This document shows, piece by piece, positions 9,215-16,861 of a stretch of 64,000 bases of DNA (the stretch's first letter is position 1; each line of letters starts with the position of its first letter). Position numbers and translations under genes: made by a program. Origin of the DNA: Streptomyces sp. NBC_01210. GTDB taxonomy: Bacteria; Actinomycetota; Actinomycetes; Streptomycetales; Streptomycetaceae. A model generated the notes under the pieces. It was not told the origin of the DNA, ran no database searches, and saw only the letters and a program-made list of their open reading frames with translations. The stretch is taken from contig NZ_CP108549.1 of NCBI RefSeq assembly GCF_036010325.1, forward strand, positions 1,922,001 through 1,986,000, read 5' to 3'.

Positions 9215-10399
9215 TCAGCCGGAGGCGGCGGACAGGATCACGTCCACGAGCCTGTCCGCCGCGTCCGGCCTCCCGTGTGCACCGGCTCGCTCGGCCATCG
9301 CCACCCGCCGCGCGGGGTCGGTGAGCAGCGGGCCGACCGCGTCCTTGAGCCGGTCGGCGGTGACGTCACCGAGCAGGGCGACAGCGGCTCCGGCCTCCTC
9401 AAGGTGGCGGGCGTTGTGCGCCTGCTCGTTGCCAGCCGACGTGGCGAGCGGGATGAACACCGCAGGCTTCCCCAGCGCGGTCAGCTCGGCGAGCGTGCCA
9501 GCGCCGCTGCGGGAGACCACGACGTCGGCGAGCGCCAGGACGTCGGGCAACTCCGGGCCGACGAACCCCGTCAGGTAGTACCGGCCCCGCAGGGCGTCCG
9601 GCAGCGCGGCCGCGTGCGCGCGCAGATCCTCGACGTTGTCCGGACCGCACTGGTGAATCACGTTCGCGCGCTCAAGCAGCCACGCCAGCGCGTCACGCAC
9701 GACGCTGTTGATCTGCTGGGCACCCTGCGCCCCGCCGGTCACGTACACCGTCGGCAGCCGCCGGTCGAATCCGAGCAGCCCCAGCGCCTCGACCGCCTTG
9801 TCCGCGTGCCCGGTCAACACCTGCGGACGCACCGGGTTCCCGGTGACTACCGCCAGGCCGCGCACCGCCTCCGGCAGCAGCGGCAGCGACGACTCCGACG
9901 ACACCGCGATCCGCGTCGCCGACCCGGCCAGCTTCCGGTTGGCCAGGCCGAGGCGCACCGTCTGCTCGTGCAGCACCAACGGCCGACGGCACATACGCGC
10001 GGCCAGGCCGGCCGGGACGGCGACGTAGCCGCCGGTGGCGAGCACCACGTCCGGCCGGAAGTCCGCGACCAGCTTCCTCGCCTGAGCAACGCCGAGCGGG
10101 ACTCGGGCCATGTCCTTCATGTTCGCCGCAGACATCATCTTGAGCGGGTTGCTCGAGCGGCGGATCTTGCCCGTAGCCACCGTGGCGAAGCGGATCCCTT
10201 CGGCCGGCGCGACACGAGCCTCCAGCCCGTCAGCTGTGCCGATCCACAGCACGTCGAGGGTCCTGCCCGCGGCCGACAGCCGGTTCTGCAGCGTGCGGAT
10301 TGCGGTCAGCGCCGGGTAGGTGTGGCCGCCGGTGCCTCCCCCCGTGACGATGAGACGGAAGGCGTTGGCGGGGTGGGGTGCACTGTTCACCCGGCGCAC
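9215..10399 (-). CDS. MurG-like glycosyltransferase (GT28 family)
   Basis: About 394 residues from GTG at 10399, with an alternative GTG at 10390. The GT-B signature of MurG is present: TGGGTGGHTYPALTAI at the N-terminus, VLATGGYVAVPAGLAA, and SRSGAGTLAELTALGKPAVFIPL followed by GNEQAHNARHLEEAGA for UDP-sugar binding. MurG adds GlcNAc to lipid I during peptidoglycan synthesis. This copy is outside any division/cell-wall cluster and lies convergent, 13 bases from the sugar operon, so it is probably a paralogue that transfers the operon's sugar. A modified peptidoglycan precursor is one possibility. Confidence 0.82.
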   Translation of the reverse strand: MRRVNSAPHPANAFRLIVTGGGTGGHTYPALTAIRTLQNRLSAAGRTLDVLWIGTADGLEARVAPAEGIRFATVATGKIRRSSNPLKMMSAANMKDMARVPLGVAQARKLVADFRPDVVLATGGYVAVPAGLAARMCRRPLVLHEQTVRLGLANRKLAGSATRIAVSSESSLPLLPEAVRGLAVVTGNPVRPQVLTGHADKAVEALGLLGFDRRLPTVYVTGGAQGAQQINSVVRDALAWLLERANVIHQCGPDNVEDLRAHAAALPDALRGRYYLTGFVGPELPDVLALADVVVSRSGAGTLAELTALGKPAVFIPLATSAGNEQAHNARHLEEAGAAVALLGDVTADRLKDAVGPLLTDPARRVAMAERAGAHGRPDAADRLVDVILSAASG

Positions 10400-10570
10400 C
10401 CTACTTGCTTCGACCGTCGTGGCGGGTCGCTCTCGACCTTGTTCGCTGGCGCGCTGCGACAGCTTGGTGGCCTCCTTGGTGTGGCTTGGGAGCCGTGCCA
10501 TGAATAACGGCTCAGGACGGTCTGACACCGTCATACGGCCTCGGCGGTGAACGTCTACGCCTACCTCTCC

Positions 10571-10603
10571 CCGGGCAGGCAGTGGCAGTTCCTCTGCCCG
10601 GGC
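10571..10603. repeat. Short inverted repeat upstream of the murG-like gene
   Basis: CCCGGGCAG at 10571-10579 is mirrored by CTGCCCGGG at 10595-10603 with a 15-base loop. It lies in the divergent region between the MurG-like gene and the GntR gene, so an operator or 5'-leader structure is more likely than a terminator. The 379 bases between these genes contain this and the larger hairpin at 10681-10750 and no gene. Confidence 0.45.
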
Positions 10604-10680
10604 CGGGTGCCGTGCCATGATTAAGACGACATGACGGCCGGACACACCGTCAGTCGGGCACTCCGCCCACGGTGATGCGG

Positions 10681-10750
10681 GAATCAGGCAGGCTCTGGGG
10701 GTGGGCGCACCCCATTCGGGCGGCGCCCACCCCCAGAGCCTGCGTGATTC
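10681..10750. repeat. Long near-perfect inverted repeat between divergent genes
   Basis: Arms at 10688-10708 and 10723-10743 are perfect 21-base complements (core CTCTGGGGGTGGG / CCCACCCCCAGAG), separated by a 14-base loop. After one mismatch the pairing continues through GAATCA / TGATTC at the outer edges. It ends 28 bases before the GTG of the GntR gene. Being upstream of both divergent genes it is not a simple terminator; an operator, attenuator or mobile-element end are all possible. Confidence 0.75.
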
Positions 10751-10778
10751 CCCGGGGAACGACGAGTGAGGGGACTCT

Positions 10779-11285
10779 GTGGCCAGGCGCACGACGGCCT
10801 ACCGGCGCGTCGCCGAGGAACTGCGCGAGCAGATCGCTGATGGGCGGCTCAAGCCAAACGAACGCATTCCGTCGCTGACGGAGCTGCAGGAGCAGTTCGG
10901 AGTCTCGGACACCGTGATCCTGGAGGCCCGAAAGGTGTTGGTCGCCGAGGGCCTGCTGCAGGCGCGCACGGGCGACGGCACCTACGTGCGCGAACGCCCG
11001 GAGCCGCAGCGTCTGCTCCACCAGGAGCCGGACGACCCCACCGAGCCGCCGTTCCGCCTGGAGAGGGACGAGTCGGGGCTGTTCCCCGACATCCTCGAGG
11101 TCGAGGCGGAGGCGAGCGTGCCGGCGCCCGCGGCCGTGGCCCGGCGCCTGGGCGTCAAGACGGGGCGCAAGGTGTCCATGTGCATCACAGCTCACGGTAC
11201 GTGGCTAGAGCGGCAGAACGGTGATCTATGGATCGACCTCAGAGCCGAATCCGCCACTTGGCCCACGTCTGGGACGCTTCCTTGA
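10779..11285 (+). CDS. GntR-family regulator, C-terminally truncated
   Basis: 168 residues from GTG. The winged helix is complete (AYRRVAEELREQIADGRLKP, IPSLTELQEQFGVSDTVILEARKVL, GLLQARTGDGTYVRE). The effector domain begins like a HutC-type UTRA domain (APAAVARRLGVKTGRKV) but breaks off after about 20 residues into unrelated sequence. UTRA domains are about 140 residues, so ligand sensing is probably lost. The protein could still bind DNA, possibly the inverted repeat just upstream. Confidence 0.75.
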   Translation: MARRTTAYRRVAEELREQIADGRLKPNERIPSLTELQEQFGVSDTVILEARKVLVAEGLLQARTGDGTYVRERPEPQRLLHQEPDDPTEPPFRLERDESGLFPDILEVEAEASVPAPAAVARRLGVKTGRKVSMCITAHGTWLERQNGDLWIDLRAESATWPTSGTLP

Positions 11286-11439
11286 GCCGACCGTAGCTGC
11301 AGGGCGTCAGGCCATGTCCTTGCCCCAGCCCGGGGTGCACTCGAGGATCTGTTTGGTGCCGTACTCGCAGAGCGGTATCTACCGGCCCGCCGCAGGCCGG
11401 GAATGACGAAACCCCCGCCGGAAGCGGCGCAAGTCATTG

Positions 11440-13302
11440 TCACCGAATGTTATTGATGATGGAGTCCCTCGTCCGAGCGCGCTCGGCGTAGGCTATCTCC
11501 TCGTCCATTGCTCGAACGGCGGCCGGGTCCCCGGCCCTCTGACGTAGGGTCTCGCCTGCGTCCAAGTCGCCAGCGCTTTCATGCAGCATCGCCAGGGTGA
11601 TCAGCGCCTCGCTGGCAAAAAGAAGTTGTGCCTTCGCCATCTGGTCCACCCAGGCGGTCAGGCTCAAGTCACTTCCCTCTCCAAAGACGACCGGGTCGCT
11701 GGGCTTCAAACGCCTAGTCGTCAGAAGGACCAGTGCGCCCGTGTGGCCGGCCAAGGCAGCCAGTTCACGAAGGTTGTGGGCCCACTGGAGGCGGTGGGAG
11801 TGCGCGGCTTCGGCGAGATTGTTGAGGTCTTCGGGGTTGGTGAGGTGGGTGCGGGCGGCGTCCCAGAATGAGGCGGGAGGGCACAGTGCCCCGCGGGCGC
11901 TGCGGCCGTGCTGTTCGAGGTAGTCGGCGAGCCGGAACACCGGCCCCGCCGCTGGGCGGAGATGCAGCGCCGACCCCGCCGCTGGGAGGTAGTCGGCGAG
12001 CCGGAACACCGGCCTCGGCACTGGGCGGAGGTGCAGCAGGGGCGTGGGTTCTGGGCTGCTGGGAGGGCGGCGTTGGGGGCGGGTTCTCGTGCGGCGCAGC
12101 GGTGCCTGCTTGCCGTGGACGGGGTGGGAGAGGTCGGCGAAGGCTGCTTCTGCCCAGTCCTCGGTGAGCTCGTCGTAGTCCTGGTCGCTGAGGTAGTCGA
12201 TCGCGGCGTCAATGAGGAAGGCCTGAGGGAGGTGGAGGCCCACGCCGAGACGGCGTGCGTCCATAGCCGCCTCCAACACTGCCCTGGCGGTCGGCGTACC
12301 GTGCTCGTAGCGGCGCTCCAGTTCGGGGGCGCCGGCGAGGTCCTGCGTCACCCGCCCGTGGAAGCTGGCCCGTGTCAGGGCGTCGGACAGCAGCCGGTCT
12401 CCGCCCTCCGCGAGGGCGGCTGCTGTGTGCAGTGCGTCTTGGTTGAAGGTTTCCGGGACGGTGATGGTCCGTCCGGCAAGCAGTTCCCGTACCTGGCTGT
12501 GCGGATCCGGGGTGCCAGGTTGGGGCAGGGCGGTGTACTGGTTGGCGTACTCGGGCCAGAGGGTGCCCAGGACCAGGACTGGGCGGCGTTCAGGGTGGGT
12601 GAGGAGGGTATGTATGGCGGCCGCGATCTGCTCGCCCACGCGGGGGTCGCCTAGGTAGTGCTGGGCTTCGTTGAGCCATACAACTGTGTGGGGCCTCACG
12701 TGTTCGAGGTCGTTCAGCGCGGCATGGGCTCGGGTGGGGTCGAAGGGGTGCCACAACCGCCAGCCCTGTGCCGCGAGCGGCTGGACGGCTTCCCAGCAGG
12801 CCCTCGTCTTGCCGGTTGACGACGACCCGATCAGGACCACTATCCGGCTGCGGTCCTGTGCTGCGTCCAGTACCGCGCCAGCGAGGATCTCGTCGTGGGC
12901 CCGCGGGACGTAGCCGGGCAGCATCCGCTCCGGCCCATCGGACTCGTGCCTGCTGGGGGTGGATCCGGCAGGGTGGAGCTCCAAGTCGTGAGGGTCCCAC
13001 TCGCTGATCGGCTTGCCCGGGCCCTCGTCCTTCCCGGTGGCGGGGCCGGTTGCTCCGGCGGCGGTCCGCCGCAGCTCCATCAACTGTTCGACCGGCAGGC
13101 TCAGCACCCGGGCCAGGGCCACGACCGTCTCGGCCGATGGAACGGGTCCGCCGGCCTGCAAGGCCTCCTGCACGGTCGTGCGGCCCCGCCTGGCACGGGT
13201 AGCGAGCTGCGTCTTGCTCAGCCGGGTGCGGGCCAGCCCGTCGGTTAGTTGCTTGCGCAGCTCGGTGAGCGCAGCATCGGTTTCCGTCTGCTCGTCGTGC
13301 AC
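11440..13302 (-). CDS. XRE helix-turn-helix protein fused to a P-loop NTPase
   Basis: About 620 residues from GTG at 13302. Residues about 10-70 are an XRE helix-turn-helix (LTDGLARTRLSKTQLATRAR, TTVQEALQAGG). A P-loop NTPase follows with Walker A GSSSTGKTRACWEAV and a Walker B-like HTVVWLNEAQHYL strand. After about residue 400 there is a proline/arginine-rich linker and a tandem 23-residue repeat containing LRPxxxPVFRLADYL. The C-terminal third is alpha-helical. The layout is like actinobacterial STAND-type signalling proteins, but I cannot name a specific family. Convergent on the GntR fragment. Confidence 0.72.
   Translation of the reverse strand: MHDEQTETDAALTELRKQLTDGLARTRLSKTQLATRARRGRTTVQEALQAGGPVPSAETVVALARVLSLPVEQLMELRRTAAGATGPATGKDEGPGKPISEWDPHDLELHPAGSTPSRHESDGPERMLPGYVPRAHDEILAGAVLDAAQDRSRIVVLIGSSSTGKTRACWEAVQPLAAQGWRLWHPFDPTRAHAALNDLEHVRPHTVVWLNEAQHYLGDPRVGEQIAAAIHTLLTHPERRPVLVLGTLWPEYANQYTALPQPGTPDPHSQVRELLAGRTITVPETFNQDALHTAAALAEGGDRLLSDALTRASFHGRVTQDLAGAPELERRYEHGTPTARAVLEAAMDARRLGVGLHLPQAFLIDAAIDYLSDQDYDELTEDWAEAAFADLSHPVHGKQAPLRRTRTRPQRRPPSSPEPTPLLHLRPVPRPVFRLADYLPAAGSALHLRPAAGPVFRLADYLEQHGRSARGALCPPASFWDAARTHLTNPEDLNNLAEAAHSHRLQWAHNLRELAALAGHTGALVLLTTRRLKPSDPVVFGEGSDLSLTAWVDQMAKAQLLFASEALITLAMLHESAGDLDAGETLRQRAGDPAAVRAMDEEIAYAERARTRDSIINNIR
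11920..12057. repeat. 69-bp tandem duplication inside the XRE-NTPase gene
   Basis: Two consecutive copies start at 11920 and 11989, both beginning GTAGTCGGCGAGCCGGAACA. The unit is 69 bases (23 codons), so the reading frame is kept and the protein gains one repeat of the LADYL segment. The copies have diverged by several bases, so this is not a very recent event. Confidence 0.75.
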
Positions 13303-13420
13303 CTGTCCGCCCCGGCTTGATGTGTTCGCCGGTGTACATCTTCGCCTGGCCGGACCCCGGCGAACACCGTTTCCGCGACCTTCGGTCACGTCAACATCCC
13401 ACTGTCTGCAGGAGCTTGTC

Positions 13421-13621
13421 GTGTCCGCTCTCGCCGTTGTGCTGTTCACCGCCGCTCTGATTGTCGTGTTCGCGCTGCTGGCCGCCGCCGCAGCAGGCAA
13501 ACTCGCCCGCCTGGACGGCGCCACCTACCCCGCCGCCCTCATGCGGGCCGCCACCACGTTCGCCGCGGTCCTCACCCTCGCCGCCGCCCTAACCGGCGCA
13601 CTCGCTCAGGTCATCTCCTGA
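13421..13621 (+). CDS. Small two-helix membrane protein
   Basis: 66 residues from GTG at 13421 with AGGAG eight bases upstream. Two hydrophobic segments are evident (ALAVVLFTAALIVVFALLAA and AATTFAAVLTLAAALTGAL) joined by a short basic loop containing KLARLDG. Small proteins of this shape are common in Streptomyces mobile elements and next to regulators. It is divergent from the XRE-NTPase gene, 118 bases away. No function can be assigned. Confidence 0.6.
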   Translation: MSALAVVLFTAALIVVFALLAAAAAGKLARLDGATYPAALMRAATTFAAVLTLAAALTGALAQVIS

Positions 13622-13671
13622 ACCCCTCGGCACGGGGTGGGGTTCGTAAACGCAGGCCGGGTCGTTGCTCA

Positions 13672-14439
13672 TCAGGGTCCCGCGCTGCCGACGTTGGCGC
13701 GATCCAGCAGGATCCGAAGGGCCCCTGATGCCTGGGCGGGAACGACTCCGTTGCCGAGTGCCTTGAGCTGGGCCGCGCGCGTCAACCCTGGCACTGCAGT
13801 GACCCACCCTGGTGCCAGCCCCATCATCCACTCGACGAACGCCGTGGCCAGGCGCCCGCGCTCGTTGGTTGCAGGCGGTGCGGCCCGGCCGCTGATGCGC
13901 TCCCATCGGGAGATCGCTGGAGCGTAGGGGCCCCACGCGTCTTCACCCGCGTTCGGCGTCCGGGAGTGCTTCTGCTCCGGGGACGGGGCGTCGAGCCGCT
14001 CGGCGTTGGGCAGCGCACCGTAGTGGGCCCCGCCCGGCAGCAGGTGCTCGACCTCGTCGGCGAGCGTTGGCCCGTGTCCGCCAGCGCGCCGCTTGTCCGG
14101 GTGCTGGCTGCCGCCGTTGGTGGCGAGTTGGGCTGTCGGGGTCTTCAGCAGCGGCTTGGCTTCCGGGCACTCCACTGTTGGGAAGGGCGGGGGCTGGTGG
14201 TGCCTCTTCCGTGCTACGCGGGTGTAGCTGATCCCCGGCGGGACGTCACGCCTGCGGCCAGGCAACGATGAACACCCTCTCGCGGCGGTGACACGCGCCG
14301 GCTTCCGAGGCGCGGTACAGGCACCATTCCGCATCGAACCGGAGGTCGGCCAGATCGCCGAGTACGGCTCCGAGGGCGCGCAGGTCTCAGAGCCGTTGTT
14401 CGTCATCCACTGCCCGGTGCTCGGATCCCACACTGCCAC
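13672..14439 (-). pseudogene. Cytosine-5 DNA methyltransferase remnant (phage type)
   Basis: The C-terminal half is well preserved: LLKTPTAQLATNGGSQHP, DEVEHLLPGG, PYAPAISRWERISGR, AFVEWMMGLAPGWV and LKALGNGVVP. That last stretch is the conserved end of C5 methyltransferases. Upstream, at about 14246-14387, the characteristic AEWCLYRASEAGACHRRERV appears in a different frame and ends at a TGA. A frameshift therefore separates the halves. The N-terminal domain with the SAM loop and catalytic Pro-Cys is missing, cut at the junction with tctC. The enzyme cannot be active. Confidence 0.7.
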
Positions 14440-15299
14440 TGCGGGGAGTCGTGCAGCTTCTCGACGAGGCCGACGAGCTTGTCGCGCTCGGCGCCGGAGA
14501 GGCCGGGTGGGGCGACGATGCCGCGCCAGTTGGTGAAGTCGGTGTCGAGTCCGGCCTCGCGCAGGGTGGGGGCGTCAAGGCCGGCGACGCGCTCGGGTCC
14601 GGTGACGGCCAGCAGCCGCAGCTCGCCCGCCTTGATCTGGTCGAGGTACTCGCCCACGCCCGAGACACCGAAGGCGACCTTGTTGCCCAGGATGGATGCG
14701 AGGAGCTCCCCGCCTCCGTCGAAGGGGATGTAGTTGACGGTCTTCGGGGCTATCCCGGCGGCCTGCGCCATCAGCATCGGCGCGACATGGTCCGGGCCGC
14801 CGGGCGAGGATCCGCCGCCGACCGGCAGCTTTCCGGGATTCTTCTTCCAGGCTGCGAGGAGATCCTGAATGGTCTTGTACGGCGAGTCCTTGCTCACCAC
14901 CACGATGTCCTGCTCCTCGGTGAGCCGGGCTATCGGGGTGGTGTCGGCGAGGGTCTTCGGCGAATGGTTGGTGTATACGGCGCCGACGACACCGAGGCCC
15001 ATGGACATGGCGAGCTTGCCGTTGCCGTGCTCGCCGACGAGCCGGGTCAGACCGACGGTGCCGCCGGCGCCCGGCAGGTTGAACACCTCGATGTTGTGGG
15101 TGAGTTCGGCGTCCTCGGCGTTCTTGGCGGCCGTACGCGCGGTGATGTCGTAGCCGCCGCCGGGCGTGTTGGGGACCATGAAGCGCAGGCCGGGGATCTG
15201 CGTACCGGTGTCGGAGCCGCTGCATGCGGTGAGCAGCGGCGGCCCCACGAGCACCAGCAACGCCGCCCCGAGCAGGGCGAGGGGAGTGCGCAATCGCAC
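14436..15299 (-). pseudogene. tctC: Tricarboxylate-binding lipoprotein TctC, 3'-truncated
   Basis: From GTG at 15299 the product begins with a lipoprotein signal peptide (LLGAALLVLVGPPLLTAC, lipobox LTAC). It continues with the TctC fold (FMVPNTPGGGYDITAR, FNLPGAGGTVGL, KLPVGGGSSPGGPDHV). Homology stops after LHDSPQW near 14436, about 30-40 residues short of the family's normal end. The frame then runs 10 residues into foreign sequence. This is the right-hand scar of the insertion. A longer start at 15344 is possible but lacks a better ribosome site. Confidence 0.85.
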
Positions 15300-15428
15300 G
15301 TGTGCCGCCTTCCGGGAGATGGGGAGAGGTGTGACGTGGCCCACATGTTGCCTGCGCGTTAAGAAGCTGTCTCTTTTCCGGAATCAACGGACGTTGTGGT
15401 CCTTGTGGTCGCGGCTTAGCGTGTCGGC

Positions 15429-16112
15429 GTGACGAAGGTGCTGGTGGTGGACGACGACTTCATGGTCGCCAAGCCGCACAGCCGCTATGTGTCGGCGACG
15501 GAGGGCTTCACGGTCGTCGGGGTGGCGCACTGCGGCGCCGAAGCGCTGCGCGCGGCCGAGAGGCTTCGGCCCGATCTCGTACTGCTCGACATCTATCTGC
15601 CCGATATGGACGGGATCAGCGTGCTGCGGGAGCTGCGCGCGGCCGAGGAGCGCGACGGACGCGCTTCCGTGGACGCCCTGTTCATCACGGCCGCGCGGGA
15701 TGCGGGACTTGTGCGGGCGGCACTGCGCGCGGGCGCCCTCCACTACCTGATCAAGCCCTTCAACCAGGCGGCACTGCAGGAACAGCTGCGCCACGTGGCC
15801 TCGCTGCGCTCCCGCCTCGACCGCCTGGGCGAGGCGCGCCAGGAGGACGTCGACCAGATCTTCGGCACGCGTCCGCCGGGTTCCCGCGAACTCCCCAAGG
15901 GCCTCGCGCCGCACACCGCGGAACTGGTGGTACGGATCCTGCGGGAGCACCCGGGCGGTCTTTCGGCCACGGAGTGCGCGGAGGCGGGCTCACTGTCGCG
16001 GGTCAGCGCGCGGCGGTATCTGGAGTACTTCGTGGAGACGGGGCGGGTGGAGGTGACGCTGCGGTACGGGGGGACGGGGCGTCCGGAGCGGCGGTACCGG
16101 CGGATCGGCTGA
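15429..16112 (+). CDS. CitB/DcuR-type response regulator
   Basis: 227 residues from GTG. The receiver domain has the acidic pair VVDDDF at the N-terminus, phosphoacceptor Asp in LVLLDIYLPDMDG, the conserved Thr in LFITAARD and Lys in HYLIKPF. The C-terminal part (VRILREHPGGLSATECAEAGSLSRVSARRYLEY) is the helix-turn-helix of CitB-family regulators. Divergent from tctC with a 129-base gap, so it is the expected activator of the transporter operon. Its cognate sensor kinase is not in the window. Confidence 0.9.
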   Translation: MTKVLVVDDDFMVAKPHSRYVSATEGFTVVGVAHCGAEALRAAERLRPDLVLLDIYLPDMDGISVLRELRAAEERDGRASVDALFITAARDAGLVRAALRAGALHYLIKPFNQAALQEQLRHVASLRSRLDRLGEARQEDVDQIFGTRPPGSRELPKGLAPHTAELVVRILREHPGGLSATECAEAGSLSRVSARRYLEYFVETGRVEVTLRYGGTGRPERRYRRIG

Positions 16113-16159
16113 CCTGCCTGGTGTTTCATGGGCAGAAACGTCTTCGAGGGGGCATTGCA

Positions 16160-16631
16160 GTGGCTGGGGAAGTGTGGGCATCGGTCTTGTCGCTCACGGG
16201 TGTTGTACTCGGCGGTGGACTGACGGCCTTCGCCCAGCGCGCCACCCAACGGTCCGCCGAGCGAACGGAGGAACGGAGGCAATCTGGCCGCCACCGCGGA
16301 GGTTCGCCGGGCGGAGCAGCCGCAGGCGATCAAGGAGTTCATCGCGTGCGCCTAGGACGCCGAACGGGCCGCCTATCGCCGTCCCGAGCCGTGGGGTGAC
16401 GACGAGGAAGGCTGGATGACACACACGCAGGCCGTCATGACCTCACTGTGGACCGCGGAGCGGACGGTGGTGCTGCTCTGTAACGAGACGTTGCAGGCGC
16501 CCGTTCACGTCTACGGCCGGGCGCTCAACCAGGCGGTGTGGCGAGAGATCGGCGACACCGAGGTGAACGAGCACCTCGAGGCGAGCAAGACCGCTTTCAT
16601 GACCGCGGCGCGGACGAGCATGGCCGCCTGA
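16160..16631 (+). pseudogene. Small Streptomyces membrane-anchored protein, frameshifted and with a nonsense codon
   Basis: A GTG start gives VAGEVWASVLSLTGVVLGGG, a single N-terminal membrane helix followed by TAFAQRATQRSAERTEERRQ. Then a frameshift near 16280 moves the homology to another frame (EVRRAEQPQAIKEFIACA). There a TAG at about 16351-16353 replaces what is probably a Gln codon, and the frame continues DAERAAYRRPEPWGDDEEGW to the natural end at TSMAA. Two independent lesions indicate real decay. The family is common in Streptomyces but uncharacterised. Confidence 0.7.
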
Positions 16632-16704
16632 GCCGCAACACGCGCCCGGAGCGCCTGGAGCGCCGCCGCCCGCTGGTCCCGCTCCGGTCCGATCGCGGTC
16701 CGCC

Positions 16705-16861
16705 TTATGGGGCGTGCTCGTGATCGGCGAGCACTTCGTGGATCACGTGTCGCGCGGTGGCCGCCATCACGGGATTCGAGTCCCGGTAGTACGGAAGCTC
16801 GATGAGCGCGATCGACAGCGCCCAGCCACGACCTCGCGCCCAGGTCGCGTCATCGACCCGC
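16705..16861 (-). pseudogene. C-terminal tail of an aminoglycoside/macrolide phosphotransferase-family protein
   Basis: About 45 residues (WARGRGWALSIALIELPYY, then TARHVIHEVLADHEHAP) match the last helices of APH-family kinases. The preceding residues in the same frame come from the IS5-type transposase, so the rest of the kinase gene was lost when the IS and the tail were joined. No N-terminal kinase part is found upstream. Not functional. Confidence 0.62.

Larger units (their letters stand above)
2317..14435. mobile_element. About 12 kb foreign block splitting the tctCBA operon
   Basis: tctC (to about 14436) and tctB (from about 2316) are each cut at their facing ends. Everything between is unrelated accessory DNA: Abi-like gene, tRNA-Trp, XRE regulators, a sugar-nucleotide operon, truncated GntR gene, NTPase and a methyltransferase remnant. 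No integrase, transfer gene or obvious terminal repeat is visible, so the block may be the residue of an integrative element or a replacement by recombination. Because parts of both tctC and tctB are gone, simple insertion without deletion is excluded. Borders are inferred from where protein homology ends. Confidence 0.6.

Noticed and set aside
2317..14435. Complete integrative conjugative element
   Set aside because: No integrase, excisionase, replication or transfer gene is present, and no direct repeats were found at the borders.
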